A stretch of 64,000 nucleotides of DNA from Rhodospirillaceae bacterium (GCA_006969625.1 CP030885.1:2429430-2493429), one strand, 5' to 3'. Positions 32,903 through 42,906 are shown, numbered from the stretch's first letter. Numbers and translations: made by a program. Notes: generated by a model from the letters alone, not told the origin.

Positions 32903-35374
32903 ATGCGACGTCCGCCGCTTGCGCCCGACCGCCTAAACACGCGCTGCGACCCGCAGTCGCTCGGCTTCGCGGATACGCGCGCGGTGGAGGGCTACGACGG
33001 CGTGCTCGGTCAGGAGCGGGCGCTGGAGGCGATCCGCTTCGCAGCCGACATCGCGCACGAGGGCTACAACCTCTTCGTCATGGGCCCACCCGGCACCGGC
33101 AAGCATTCGACGGTCGAGCGGCTGCTGGGCGAGCGGGCGGCCGGCGACCCGCCACCGCGGGACTGGGTCTACGTCAACGACTTCGACCAGCCGAGCCGGC
33201 CGAACGCACTCAGCCTGCCGCCCGGCCGCGGCCACGACCTGCGCGAGGCCATGGCAGGGCTGATCGAAGACCTGCGCACGGCGATCCCGGCCGCCTTCGA
33301 GAGCGAGGAGTCGCAGAACCGCCGCCAGGCCATCGAGCAGGAATTCCGCGAGCACCAGGAGGAAGCCTTCGAGCGGCTGCGCAGGCGCGCCGAGGAGAAG
33401 CACATCGCCCTGGTGCGCACGCCCAACGGCTTCGCGCTGGCGCCGCTGCGCCAGGGCAAGGTTGTCACCCCCGACGAATTCAAGGCCCTGGACCAGGCCG
33501 AGCAGCGGCGCATCCAGGCGGACAGCGAGGAACTGCAGTCGGAGCTCGAAGCCATTCTCAAGCAGATTCCGCGCTGGGACCGGGAGCGCCGCGAGGCGCT
33601 GCGCAAGGTGAACGAGGAGCTGACCGCCGATGCGGTCGGCGTTCCGATGGAAGAGCTGCGCCAGCGCTTCGCCGACCTGCCCGAGGTGGTCGAGCATCTC
33701 GAGGCGGTGCGCCGCGACCTTGTCGAGAACTTCCATCGGATCTTCTTCGCCGAGCGCGCCAGCCAGCAGCAGCAGGGGCTGGCCGAGGCGATGGCGCCGC
33801 CGGCGGTCAGCTCGAACGACGTCGGCGGCTTCAACCGCTACCAGGTCAACCTGCTGGTCGGTTACCCCGCGGAAGTCGCCGGCGCGCCGGTGGTCTACGA
33901 GGACAATCCGACCCTCGGCAATCTGATTGGCCGGGTCGAGCAGATCGCCATGATGGGCGCCCTCGTCACCGACTTCAGCCTGATCCGGGCCGGCGCCCTG
34001 CACCGCGCCAACGGGGGCTACCTCGTCCTCGATGCCGAGAAGGTGCTGACCCAGCCCTTCGCCTGGGACGCGCTCAAGCGCGCACTGAAGGCGCGCCGCA
34101 TCGTCATCGAGAACGCCTGGCAGATCATGTCGATGACCTCGACCGTGGCGCTGGAGCCCGAGCCGATCCCGCTCGACCTCAAGGTCGCCCTCGTCGGCGA
34201 TCCGCTGATCTACTACCTGCTCAGCGCCTACGACCGGCAGTTCCCGGCGATGTTCAAGGTGGCGGCGGACTTCGACGACCGGCTCGGCCGCGACCACGAC
34301 GGCGAAGCCCGGTTCGCCCGCCTGATCGCCGGCATGATCGCGCAGGAGGAGCTACGCCCCTTCACCGCGGCGGCCGTCGCCCGCGTGATCGAGCAGGCGG
34401 CGCGTCTGGCCGACGATGCCGAGAAGCTGAGCCTGCGCCTGGAGCCGGTGCTGGACCTGCTGCGCGAAGCCGACTGGCAGGCTCGCCAGGCGGGCGCCGA
34501 GCTGGCTGACGCGGCACACGTCCAGGCCGCCATCGATGCGCAGATCCGCCGCGCCGACCGCATCCGCGAGCGCGCGCAGGAGGCGATCGCCCGCGACATC
34601 CTGCTGATCGATACGCAGGGCACCGCCATCGGCCAGGTCAACGGCCTGTCGGTCCTGCAGCTCGGCGGCTTCGCCTTCGGCAAGCCCTCGCGCCTGACGG
34701 CCCGCGTCCACCTGGGGGCGGGACGCGTCGTCGACATCGAGCGCGAGGCGAAGCTCGGCGGCGCGCTGCACACCAAGGGCGTCCTCATCCTCGCCGGCTA
34801 CCTGGCGGGTCTCTTCGCCCGCGACCTGCCGCTCTCGCTGCACGCCACCCTTGTCTTCGAGCAGTCCTACGGCGGGGTCGAGGGGGACAGCGCCGCCTCG
34901 GCCGAGCTTTACGCCCTGCTCTCGGCGCTGGCCGAGGTGCCGTTGCGCCAGGACCTGGCGGTCACCGGCTCGGTCAACCAGCACGGCGAGGTGCAGGCGA
35001 TCGGCGGCGTCAACGAGAAGATCGAGGGCTTCTTCGACGTCTGCGCGACCAAAGGTCTGACCGGCACGCAAGGGGTGCTGATCCCCAAGGCCAACGTCCA
35101 GCACCTGATGCTGCGTCCGGAGGTCGTGGAGGCCGTGGCCGAAGAACGCTTCGCGATCTACGCCGTGCGCAGCGTCGCCGAGGGGATCGCGTTGCTGACC
35201 GGCCTCGAGGCGGGCGAGCGCGATGCCGACGGCCGCTTTCCGCCGGACAGCCTGTTCGGCAAGGTGGAGGCCCGCCTGCGCACCTTTGCCCGCGCCCGCA
35301 AGGCCTTCGCCCAGGAAGCGGCGGAGGCGGCGGAGACGGAACGGCCTGAAGACGCGGAGGCACCGAAGCCATGA
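32903..35374 (+). CDS. Lon-like ATP-dependent protease (AAA_32/S16 family)
   Basis: An 823-residue protein. A Walker A motif GPPGTGK lies at 61-67. A long coiled-coil-rich region (about 110-270) is inserted in the AAA module. A sensor region around ALHRANGGYLVLDAEKVL follows. A C-terminal S16 protease domain carries catalytic Ser663 (GDSAASAELYALLSALAEVP) and Lys706 (VNEKIEGFF). The 43-residue spacing of the dyad equals that of E. coli Lon. It matches the LonC/archaeal-LonB-like group without the Lon N-domain. The ATG at 32903 gives the family start (PLAPDRLNTRCDP). A GTG at 32864 is possible. It overlaps the stress protein gene by 4 bp. Confidence 0.92.
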   Translation: MRRPPLAPDRLNTRCDPQSLGFADTRAVEGYDGVLGQERALEAIRFAADIAHEGYNLFVMGPPGTGKHSTVERLLGERAAGDPPPRDWVYVNDFDQPSRPNALSLPPGRGHDLREAMAGLIEDLRTAIPAAFESEESQNRRQAIEQEFREHQEEAFERLRRRAEEKHIALVRTPNGFALAPLRQGKVVTPDEFKALDQAEQRRIQADSEELQSELEAILKQIPRWDRERREALRKVNEELTADAVGVPMEELRQRFADLPEVVEHLEAVRRDLVENFHRIFFAERASQQQQGLAEAMAPPAVSSNDVGGFNRYQVNLLVGYPAEVAGAPVVYEDNPTLGNLIGRVEQIAMMGALVTDFSLIRAGALHRANGGYLVLDAEKVLTQPFAWDALKRALKARRIVIENAWQIMSMTSTVALEPEPIPLDLKVALVGDPLIYYLLSAYDRQFPAMFKVAADFDDRLGRDHDGEARFARLIAGMIAQEELRPFTAAAVARVIEQAARLADDAEKLSLRLEPVLDLLREADWQARQAGAELADAAHVQAAIDAQIRRADRIRERAQEAIARDILLIDTQGTAIGQVNGLSVLQLGGFAFGKPSRLTARVHLGAGRVVDIEREAKLGGALHTKGVLILAGYLAGLFARDLPLSLHATLVFEQSYGGVEGDSAASAELYALLSALAEVPLRQDLAVTGSVNQHGEVQAIGGVNEKIEGFFDVCATKGLTGTQGVLIPKANVQHLMLRPEVVEAVAEERFAIYAVRSVAEGIALLTGLEAGERDADGRFPPDSLFGKVEARLRTFARARKAFAQEAAEAAETERPEDAEAPKP

Positions 35375-36096
35375 GCGTCACCGCCATCGGCTTTCAGCGC
35401 ATCGTCGTCGCGCTCGACACGGCCCCGGAAGGGCTTTACGCGCTGGAGGCCGCGGCGATGCTGGCCTCCGGCCTGGACCGTCCGGTCGAGGCGGTGTTCA
35501 TCGAGGACACCGACCTGCTGTCGCTGGCCGCCCTGCCCTTCACCTGGGAGACCTCGATGAGCGGGCGGCGCAACCCCGGCTTCGAGCCCCGCCGGGTCGA
35601 GCTGGAACTGCGCAGCCGGGCGCGCCGCCTGCGCCAGCAGATCGAGCGGATGGCCCTGTCTCGTCGCCTCAGCGTCAGCTTCCGCGTGGTGCGCGGCCGG
35701 CGCACCGAGGAACTGCGGCGCCTGCGGCAGTCGGGCAACCTGCTGGCGCTCGGACTGGCGGACATGATCGAGATCGACAGCCCGGCGCTGCTGGCGGGGC
35801 CGGGCAGCCGCCTGCGCCCCGGTCCGGTCGTCCTGCTGGCGGGGCAGGCCGCCGACGCCGAAACCCGAGCGCTGGCCGAGGCCCTGGCCCGGGCGACCGA
35901 GCAACCGCTGCAGATCCTCAGTACTTCGATGGCCGTGGCCGCAGACACCCAGGAAGTCGAGCGCGTCCCGATCGTCGACCTCCCAGGCCGCCTGCAACTC
36001 CTGCACCGCGGCCTCTTGGTGGCGCGCGCGGCGGACTTGCCGATGCCGCCGAGCCGCCTGATCCGCCGGCTCTCCGTCCCGCTGGTCCTCGTCTAG
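35371..36096 (+). CDS. Universal stress protein-like protein
   Basis: A 241-residue protein with a UspA-type first strand and helix (FQRIVVALDTAPEGLYALEA) followed by VEAVFIEDTDLLSLAALPF. The ATP-binding GxxG(S/T) signature of canonical UspA is not evident. The second half (SGNLLALGLADMIEIDSPAL) is divergent. It is coupled to the Lon-like protease by an ATGA overlap, suggesting a shared stress or protein-quality role; that is inference. It ends on the CTAG at 36093-36096, which also ends the convergent gene. Confidence 0.7.
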   Translation: MSVTAIGFQRIVVALDTAPEGLYALEAAAMLASGLDRPVEAVFIEDTDLLSLAALPFTWETSMSGRRNPGFEPRRVELELRSRARRLRQQIERMALSRRLSVSFRVVRGRRTEELRRLRQSGNLLALGLADMIEIDSPALLAGPGSRLRPGPVVLLAGQAADAETRALAEALARATEQPLQILSTSMAVAADTQEVERVPIVDLPGRLQLLHRGLLVARAADLPMPPSRLIRRLSVPLVLV

Positions 36097-37544
36097 TTCG
36101 GCGTCGCGGCGAAACGGGGGTTCAGCAGGTCGATCGCCGCGCTCGGTTCGTCGACCACGCCGAGCATCAGCAGCGGGACGTGCTCGGCGGGCGTCAGGCT
36201 GACCCTTAGCTCTCCGGAGTCTTCCAAGAAGGTTTCGAGCGCCGACAGCAGCTCGTCACTGCGCGGCCCGAAGCGCATCATCCGCAGGCCGCGCGCCACC
36301 TCGCCGAGGATCCATCGACGCGCCTCGGCTTCCGTCATACCGCGTTGCGCCCCGTAGGCGGCCAGCGCCGGCCGCAACAGCCCGAGATCGGTCAGCGCCA
36401 CCTCGGCGCCGGCCAGGGTCGCCCCCAGCAGCAGAACCTGCATGTCGGCCTCGGACAGCCCCGCGTGCGGCGGCGGGTCGACGTTGCCGAGATCGAGGGC
36501 GAGCTGCGCCGCCGCCAGATCGTGCAGGCGGATCGACTGGTCGAGCGCGAACCGGTCGGCTTCGGCGTCGTAGCTCTGGCGGCCCTCGGCGGAGACAACG
36601 AGCCGCTCCGAAAGAGGCAGGCCGGGCAGGCGCCGCTCCACCTCGGCCCTGATCTCCGGCTCCAGAGGCAGGCTGAGATCCACCAGCTCGCTGCGTCCGC
36701 CGACCAGGTGCCGGTCGTAGACCACCGGGTCGCTGAAGCGTAGCGCCGCCAGTTCGATGGCACCGGACAGGCTGTCCGCCTCGATGCGCAGGTTCTCCGC
36801 CGCAAAGCCGCCGAGGCCGCCGAGAATCCGCCCGGCGAGGGCAACGACGGCATCCTGGTCCATCTCATTAGCCCGTGCCGGGTCGAGGGTCAGCAGTTCG
36901 GTCGTGTCCAGGCCGGACAGCGCAAAGCTGCCGAGCGTCATGCGGCCGCCGTCCGGCCCGGTCACGGCGAGCGCAAGGTCGCTGTGCCGCAACTCGCCGA
37001 CCCGCCCGCCGACGACGTCCTGCGCGACGGTTTCGCGCACGCTCAGCTCGGCGTCGGCGGTGGCAAAGGCGAGGCCATCGATCCGCAGGCTGCCGATCTG
37101 CGTGGCCAGCACCGCGGCGACGGCATCGGCCGGCTGACCGGTGACGAGGAGGTCGTCGACGACGATCCGCTCGCCGGTCAGCGCGAGGTCGGGGTCGGCG
37201 GCGTCCGTCAGGCGCACCTCCTCGAAGACGACGCGCGCCGCGCGGGTCTGCTCGGCCTCCGGTTCCAGGCCAGTGATCCGCGCCCGCGCCGCGCGCAGCT
37301 CGCCGAACCCCCCCGCTCCCTCGAAGTCGAGCACCGGCGCCTGCATCGCCACAGCGCGCTCCAGCAGGTCCACCTCGTAGCTGCCGTGGCCGAAGCTCGC
37401 ACCTGGAGGCAGACCGTCGCGGAACTGGGCGATGCTACGCTCCACCGCCTCGTTCGCCGAGGTCAGCAACAACGCATAGCCGCCGCCCGCCAGCCCGACC
37501 ACCAGGACGGCGGCGCCGATGCCGAACCATGCCCGTCTGCTCAC
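36093..37544 (-). CDS. Membrane-anchored protein of unknown function, 483 residues
   Basis: The protein starts with a basic segment and one TM helix (AWFGIGAAVLVVGLAGGGYA). The rest is a long periplasmic part rich in beta strands with repeated LTGERIVVDDLLVTG and LRIDGLAFATADAEL patterns. Its look recalls YdgA/DUF945-type or AsmA-like proteins, but a firm family call is not possible. The GTG at 37544 is chosen because it follows GGGAG at the right distance. A start 26 codons upstream is also open. It shares its stop CTAG with the universal stress gene. It may be the last gene of the run from the sulfatase-like gene. Confidence 0.65.
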   Translation of the reverse strand: MSRRAWFGIGAAVLVVGLAGGGYALLLTSANEAVERSIAQFRDGLPPGASFGHGSYEVDLLERAVAMQAPVLDFEGAGGFGELRAARARITGLEPEAEQTRAARVVFEEVRLTDAADPDLALTGERIVVDDLLVTGQPADAVAAVLATQIGSLRIDGLAFATADAELSVRETVAQDVVGGRVGELRHSDLALAVTGPDGGRMTLGSFALSGLDTTELLTLDPARANEMDQDAVVALAGRILGGLGGFAAENLRIEADSLSGAIELAALRFSDPVVYDRHLVGGRSELVDLSLPLEPEIRAEVERRLPGLPLSERLVVSAEGRQSYDAEADRFALDQSIRLHDLAAAQLALDLGNVDPPPHAGLSEADMQVLLLGATLAGAEVALTDLGLLRPALAAYGAQRGMTEAEARRWILGEVARGLRMMRFGPRSDELLSALETFLEDSGELRVSLTPAEHVPLLMLGVVDEPSAAIDLLNPRFAATPN

Positions 37545-37649
37545 TGCCGCAAACTCCCATCGTTGCGATCGCCCGGACCCAGGGCGAAATCCTGAGGCAA
37601 AGTGCCGGGCAATCGTGGCCATGCCGTGGAGAACGCGCCGAGACCCACC

Positions 37650-38912
37650 CTACTCGCTTCCCGCGGCCGCCAGTGTCGTGCGCTCTGCGGCGCGGCGCGC
37701 CGGTGCCATGAGGAACCACACGAGCGCTGCCAGTTCCAATGCCAACAACCCGGCGAAGACCGTGCCATAGGCCTCGGCCGGCGGCACGCCGTCGGCGCGC
37801 GGCGTCCAAAACTCGAGGGCCCAGCCGACCGCCGCCTGGAGCGCGAAGGCCGACAGGAAGATCGGCAGGTTCAAAGCCGTGTTGGCGCGCCCGGCGTAGG
37901 CCAAGGGGAAGTGCTGCGAGAGCAGCGGGTAGACCAGCGTGCCGAGGTTGCTGGTCAGGCCGAACACGATCCAGGGCCAATAGGCCTGGGGTGCCAGCTC
38001 CAGGATCAGCACGAGCTGCAGGCCCAGGAACAGCGCGGCACCGCCGCCGACCAGCCAGGTCAGGGGAATGCGCGCCCGCCCCGCCAGGTCGCCCAGCAGG
38101 CCGCCGATGACGAAGCCGACGGTCAGCGCCGCCGCCATGACCAGCAGACGGGCCGCCACGCCGGCGTCGGGCAGGCCGGCCACGTGCGCCAGCCACGGGC
38201 CGGCCCAGAGCGACTGCAGCGCCATGGCGGTGCCGATCGTCGTCATCACCAGCGGCGCGACCGACCAGAACAGGCCGTCGGCATAGACGTGCCGCAGTCC
38301 GGCCATCGCCTCGCCCAGTCCGCCCGACGCCGGCGCGTCGCGCCGCTCAGGCACGATCAGGAAGATCAGCGCCGCGACCAGCAGAGTGGCGGCCGCCAGA
38401 CCCAGGAAGAGCCCGCGCCAGTCGGTGAAGCCGAGCGCCCACTCGACCGGGGCGGTCGCGGCGATAGCGCCGAGGCCGCCCATCGCCAGGAAGCAGCCGT
38501 TGACGAAGGGCCAGCGCGCCCGCGGGAACCAGAGCGTGATGGCCTTGAGCGCGCCCATCAGGCCGCCGGCCACGCCGAGGCCGATCAGGGCACGGCCCAG
38601 GATCAGTCCCGCCTCGTCCGCCGCCTGGGAAAAGACCAAGGCGCCGGCCGCCGCGACCAGCAGCAGGGCGGCCTGCACCCGGCGCGGCCCGAAGCGGTCG
38701 AGCAGCACCCCCAGCGGCAACTGGAACAGCGCGAAGGCGAGGAAATAGGCGGCGGTCAGCACCCCGAGCGCGCCCGGCTCCAGCCCCAGGTCCGCCGTCA
38801 GGCGTCCGGCGATTACCGCATTGACCGAGCGGTAGAGGTAGGACAGGAAGTAGCCGCCAGCGAACGGCAGGAAGACCGTCAGCACGGCCCGCAGCAGCGC
38901 CCTCTCCGCCAT
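37650..38912 (-). CDS. MFS transporter
   Basis: A 420-residue major facilitator protein with about twelve helices. The loop 2-3 motif is GVLLDRFGPRRVQ and the helix 4-5 region GRALIGLGVAGGLMGALKAI. The first helices contain AGGYFLSYLYRSVNAVIAGR, a pattern seen in NarK/OPA-like and sugar-phosphate-type MFS members. The substrate is unknown. Its start overlaps the stop of the upstream MFS gene by one base (TGATG), so the two transporters are translationally coupled. Confidence 0.88.
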   Translation of the reverse strand: MAERALLRAVLTVFLPFAGGYFLSYLYRSVNAVIAGRLTADLGLEPGALGVLTAAYFLAFALFQLPLGVLLDRFGPRRVQAALLLVAAAGALVFSQAADEAGLILGRALIGLGVAGGLMGALKAITLWFPRARWPFVNGCFLAMGGLGAIAATAPVEWALGFTDWRGLFLGLAAATLLVAALIFLIVPERRDAPASGGLGEAMAGLRHVYADGLFWSVAPLVMTTIGTAMALQSLWAGPWLAHVAGLPDAGVAARLLVMAAALTVGFVIGGLLGDLAGRARIPLTWLVGGGAALFLGLQLVLILELAPQAYWPWIVFGLTSNLGTLVYPLLSQHFPLAYAGRANTALNLPIFLSAFALQAAVGWALEFWTPRADGVPPAEAYGTVFAGLLALELAALVWFLMAPARRAAERTTLAAAGSE

Positions 38913-40159
38913 CAGGCCGCAGCGCTCCGCGCCGCCGGGCGGCCGGCCAGCAGGGCCAGGCCGGCCAGCAGCGCGACCAGGGCGAGGCCGCCGAAGGTCA
39001 GCGCGTAGCTGTCCAGCAGCTTGTAGGCGACCGCGAACAGCGAGGGGCCGAAGAGTACGCCGCCGAAGGTCGGCACCAGGGCGCCGGCGGTGGCGCTGCC
39101 GACCTCGCCGGGCGGCGCGAGACGTGCGATCTCGGCCATGAAGACGCCGTTCCAACCGATTGCCGTGGCGCCGAAGACCAGAAACAGCGCATAGAGCGCC
39201 GGCACCGGCCAGTCGGACGTTACGCCGGCCGAGACCAGCGCCGCCACGAGCATGCCGGCGGCGAGGCCGAGCATCACGCCATTGCCGTCGCCGATCCGGT
39301 CGGCCAGCGCGCCCCAGACGAGACGGCCGCCGAAACCGGCGGCCTGGGTCGCCGCCAGCAGCGCGCCGGCCGGCACCAGGCCCATGCCCGCCTCCTCGAC
39401 CAGGAAGACCACCAGGTAGGCGCTGAGGCTGAGCTGCACGGCGCTGAGGAAGAAGACGCCGATCGACAACCAGCGCAGGCCGGGCCGACGCATCACCAGC
39501 AGCAGACCGCCCAGCGGTCGGCGCAGCACCCGAACCGAGCGGTCGCGGTCGTCGTCGAGCCGGGCGCGCAGCGGCGCCATGGCGAATGCCAGCAGCAGTC
39601 CCGCCGCCGCGATGGTCGCGATCGCGACCTGCCAGCCGAACGCCACGGCGACGGCCGGGGTGGCAAGTCCCGCGAGGATGCCGCCGGCCGGGACGCCGGT
39701 CTGCTTGATGGAGAAGACCAGGTTGCGCCGCTCGGGCGGCGTCGCCCGGGCCAGCAGGTGCGAGGTCGCGGGGTTGATCAGGCTGTAGCCGAGCCCAAGC
39801 AGCATGCCGGCCAAGCCGAGGGCGGCCAGGCTGCCGCTCGCCGCCGCTGCGCAAGCCAGGGCGAAGCAAACCAGCGCCACCTGCCCCTGCCGCACGGCGC
39901 CGTAGCGCCGCACCGTCTGGCCGGCGACCAGCGAGACCAGCATCGCAACACCGTAGGCCAGCGACACCAGATAGCCGATCAGCACCGGCTCGATCCGCAG
40001 CGTCGCGCCGATCTCGGTCGCCATGGCCGGGAACGCGAGCACCGCCCAGGAGCCCAGGGTCTGCACCGCCAGCGTCAGCAAGACGACCCAGGCCAGCGCG
40101 ATCTCAGCCGCAGACCTTTGCGATCCGGCGGGCCGGCTCCCGCCCTCGGCCGTGCTCAC
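38912..40159 (-). CDS. MFS transporter
   Basis: A 415-residue major facilitator protein, unrelated in detail to the downstream one. SLAYGVAMLVSLVAGQTVRR and GLGYSLINPATSHLLARATP, then VFSIKQTGVPAGGILAG, resemble CynX/NimT-type MFS members. Twelve helices are expected. It overlaps the sulfatase-like gene by 4 bp and the next MFS gene by 1 bp. Coupled paired transporters suggest exchange or two-way movement of one metabolite; this is inference. Confidence 0.88.
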   Translation of the reverse strand: MSTAEGGSRPAGSQRSAAEIALAWVVLLTLAVQTLGSWAVLAFPAMATEIGATLRIEPVLIGYLVSLAYGVAMLVSLVAGQTVRRYGAVRQGQVALVCFALACAAAASGSLAALGLAGMLLGLGYSLINPATSHLLARATPPERRNLVFSIKQTGVPAGGILAGLATPAVAVAFGWQVAIATIAAAGLLLAFAMAPLRARLDDDRDRSVRVLRRPLGGLLLVMRRPGLRWLSIGVFFLSAVQLSLSAYLVVFLVEEAGMGLVPAGALLAATQAAGFGGRLVWGALADRIGDGNGVMLGLAAGMLVAALVSAGVTSDWPVPALYALFLVFGATAIGWNGVFMAEIARLAPPGEVGSATAGALVPTFGGVLFGPSLFAVAYKLLDSYALTFGGLALVALLAGLALLAGRPAARSAAA

Positions 40160-41874
40160 GAAGGGTCGGCGACGCCGGCCAGGGGCCGCGCCGTCGGACC
40201 GCGGAAACTGTCGAGGAAGAGCGCGCGGAAGTCGGACATGCGAAGCGCCAGTCTAGCCGGCGGCGGCTCCGGCGGTACCAAGCCGGGCGCAAGTCCGGCC
40301 TGCAGCAGGCGCATTGCCAACGCGGGTCGGTCGGTGACGAGGTGCAACGGCACCAGGCTGTCGGGCTGGCGCGTTGCGCGAGCGGCACCGGGCGGCTCGG
40401 AGACCACCGCGCCGGCCTCGTGGTCGCCCAGGATCAGCACCAGACGAGGCCGGTCCCAAGGCCGCTGCAGCCAGGCGCCGATCGCCCGCAGCACGTAGTC
40501 GACCGCCTCGACGTAGGCCGCGCGCACGGCCGTGCCGTCCAGCCACAGCTCGCGCGGCGGAATCGCCGGCTCGGACCAGGCCGCGAAGACGCGGCCGTCG
40601 CCGATCGCTCGCCAGTCCTCCAGCACCGGCGGGATCGGCGTCCAGGGCGCGTGGCTGGAGATCAGCGCGACCTGCGCATAGGCCGGGGCCCGCTCCTGCC
40701 CGGCCAGCACCGTGCGGTCGAGGACCGAGAGGGTGTACTGGTCCGGCATGGTGACCCAGGCGTAGGGCGGCCCGGCGTAGCCCATGTCGGCGCGGAAGTA
40801 GGTGCGGTCGAAGCGGAAGAAGTCCGCCTCGGGCCAGGCCTTGACGATCGCCGGCATGACCAGGCTGGTCTCGTAGCCGGCCTGGCGGAAGACGTCGGTC
40901 AGCAGGCGGCGCGGGCTGGTCACCAGCAGGTCCCAGCGGTCCTGACTGTCGACCCACAGCCCGCTGGCCAGGGCGGCATGCGCCAGCCACGACTGACCGC
41001 CGATCGTCGGCGAGGCCAGCCACCCGGAAGCCTGGCTGAGACCGCGGTCCCGCAAGTCCGCTTCGAGCCCGCGCAAGGTCTCGCGCAGACGCGGCGCGTA
41101 GCGCGGGTCGTCCAGCGCCGCCCGCCCGTAGGACTCGACGAACAGCACCACCACGTCGGCGCCGCCCATGCCGTCGAGGGCGGGCAGTTCGGCCGCCAAG
41201 GGGTCGTCGGCCAGCTCGGCCTGGAAGCGCGCCCGCTCCTCCGCCATGCGCAGCATGCGGTCCACCTGGAAGGCGACGGCGTCGTAGAGGAAGCTGGAGG
41301 TCAGGTGCGGTGCCTGCGGCTGCGCCGCCATGCCGGTCAGCAGCAGCGCGCCGCCGGCCAGGGCAAGGCGCGGCGCACCGGCTTGCAGAAGGCCGCCGGC
41401 CAAACGTTGAAGGGACCAGAACACCAGGACCGGCAGCGCCAGCAAGGCAAGCCCGGCCGCCACCGCCAGCGACAAACTCATGGCGCCGGACATCAGCTCC
41501 AGCGCCGGTTGCACGAGCTGCACGTCGAGCCAGAGTTTGAGCGGGCGACCGAGAAGGGTGAAGGCGGCGCGCTCCATGGCCAGCACGGTCCAGGCCAGCG
41601 TCAGACCGGCCGCCACTGGCCAGCGCAGCCAAGCCAATCGCCCCGGCGGCAGCGCCAGCAGCAGCAGGGCGACCGCCAGCGGCTCCAAGGGGACGGCGAG
41701 CGCCCAGGCCGGCGCGCCGATCAGCAGCGGCGCTTGGCACAGGGCCGCCAGCGCCAGGGCCAGAGCCGCAGGACGTAACCAGCCGTCGTGCCGTTTGCGA
41801 AGCGGCGCCCCTGGGCGGCTGCGGCACAGCGCGCTAGCTTCTGCTGCGTTGCTTTCCCCAGCCGCCCGCCTCAC
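40156..41874 (-). CDS. Sulfatase-like membrane hydrolase/transferase (LTA synthase/EptA type)
   Basis: A 572-residue protein with four or five N-terminal TM helices (LALALAALCQAPLLIGAPAW and following). An alkaline phosphatase-fold catalytic domain begins near VVVLFVESYGRAALDD, where the Ser after Glu replaces the usual Thr nucleophile. It continues with ALISSHAPWTPIPP and LILGDHEAG. Such enzymes transfer or cleave phosphoglycerol, phosphoethanolamine or sulfate groups at the outer membrane face. The start is uncertain. GTG 41874 has a GAAGGGGA ribosome site, while ATG 41892 would overlap the divergent MDR gene start. It leads the minus-strand run with two MFS transporters. Confidence 0.8.
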   Translation of the reverse strand: MRRAAGESNAAEASALCRSRPGAPLRKRHDGWLRPAALALALAALCQAPLLIGAPAWALAVPLEPLAVALLLLALPPGRLAWLRWPVAAGLTLAWTVLAMERAAFTLLGRPLKLWLDVQLVQPALELMSGAMSLSLAVAAGLALLALPVLVFWSLQRLAGGLLQAGAPRLALAGGALLLTGMAAQPQAPHLTSSFLYDAVAFQVDRMLRMAEERARFQAELADDPLAAELPALDGMGGADVVVLFVESYGRAALDDPRYAPRLRETLRGLEADLRDRGLSQASGWLASPTIGGQSWLAHAALASGLWVDSQDRWDLLVTSPRRLLTDVFRQAGYETSLVMPAIVKAWPEADFFRFDRTYFRADMGYAGPPYAWVTMPDQYTLSVLDRTVLAGQERAPAYAQVALISSHAPWTPIPPVLEDWRAIGDGRVFAAWSEPAIPPRELWLDGTAVRAAYVEAVDYVLRAIGAWLQRPWDRPRLVLILGDHEAGAVVSEPPGAARATRQPDSLVPLHLVTDRPALAMRLLQAGLAPGLVPPEPPPARLALRMSDFRALFLDSFRGPTARPLAGVADPS

Positions 41875-41890
41875 GCGACCGTCCCCTTCC

Positions 41891-42886
41891 ATGACCGATC
41901 CCGATCCACTTGCCGCGACCGCCTTCTGGTCCCTAGCCGCCGGCCAGGGCGCCCTGCGCCGCGAGACCCTGGCGCCGCCGCGCGACGGCGAGGCGCTGGT
42001 CCGTACGCTGTTTAGCGGCATCAGCCGCGGCACGGAAAGCCTGGTGTTCCGCGGCGAGGTGCCCGAGAGCGAATGGCAGCGCATGCGCGCGCCGTTTCAG
42101 GCGGGCGATTTCCCGTTCCCGGTGAAATACGGCTACGCCGCGGTCGGGCAAGTCGAGCGCGGGCCGGCCGAGCTGGCGGGGCGAACCGTCTTCTGCCTGC
42201 AACCGCATCAGGACCGCTTTGTCGCCCCCGCAAACGCGCTGGTCCCCCTACCCGCCGCACTGCCGCCCCGCCGCGCCGTGCTCGGCGCCAACATGGAAAC
42301 CGCCCTCAACGGCCTATGGGACGCACGGCCCTGTCTCGGCGACACCGTGGCCGTGGTCGGCGCAGGTGTCGTCGGCTGCCTGCTGGCCGCCCTGGTCGCG
42401 CGGATCCCTGGCACGCGCGTGCGGCTGGTCGATCCCGACCCAGGTAAACTGGCGGTCGCCGAACGTCTCGGCCTTCACCTCTTGACGCCCGAGGAGGCGG
42501 AACGCGAGCTGACCGAGGCGTGCGACCTGGTGTTCCATGTCTCCGGCAACCCGGCTGGGCTCCCCGCCTGCCTGACACTCGCCGGCTTCGAGGCGACGGT
42601 GGTCGAGCTCTCCTGGTACGGAAGCCAGAGCGTGTCCCTGCCGCTCGGCCGCGACTTCCACGCCCGGCGCCTGCGGCTGATCTCCTCCCAGGTCGGCACG
42701 CCGGCGCCGGCGCGGCGGGCGCGCCGCAGCCACCGGCAGCGCCTGTTCCAAGCCCTCGAGCTGCTGTGCGACCCGGTCTTCGAGGCGCTGGTCGACGGCG
42801 AGGTGGCCTTCGCGGATCTGCCGGAAGAGATGTCGCGGCTCGCCCATGGCGCACCCGCCCTTTGCCGCGTGGTCCGGTACGATTGA
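41891..42886 (+). CDS. Zinc-type MDR alcohol dehydrogenase-like protein
   Basis: A 331-residue medium-chain dehydrogenase/reductase. It has the substrate-domain motif [53 protein letters not shown] and the Rossmann [20 protein letters not shown]. The catalytic zinc Cys-His-Glu set of horse-type ADH is not obvious (GISRGTE replaces GICGTD). It may therefore be a zinc-free or unusual member, like bacteriochlorophyllide or threonine-type relatives. It is the first gene of a four-gene operon with the pterin-synthase-like, glycosyltransferase and methyltransferase genes. Confidence 0.82.
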   Translation: MTDPDPLAATAFWSLAAGQGALRRETLAPPRDGEALVRTLFSGISRGTESLVFRGEVPESEWQRMRAPFQAGDFPFPVKYGYAAVGQVERGPAELAGRTVFCLQPHQDRFVAPANALVPLPAALPPRRAVLGANMETALNGLWDARPCLGDTVAVVGAGVVGCLLAALVARIPGTRVRLVDPDPGKLAVAERLGLHLLTPEEAERELTEACDLVFHVSGNPAGLPACLTLAGFEATVVELSWYGSQSVSLPLGRDFHARRLRLISSQVGTPAPARRARRSHRQRLFQALELLCDPVFEALVDGEVAFADLPEEMSRLAHGAPALCRVVRYD

Positions 42887-42906
42887 TTTTCTCCAAGGAG
42901 TTACAG

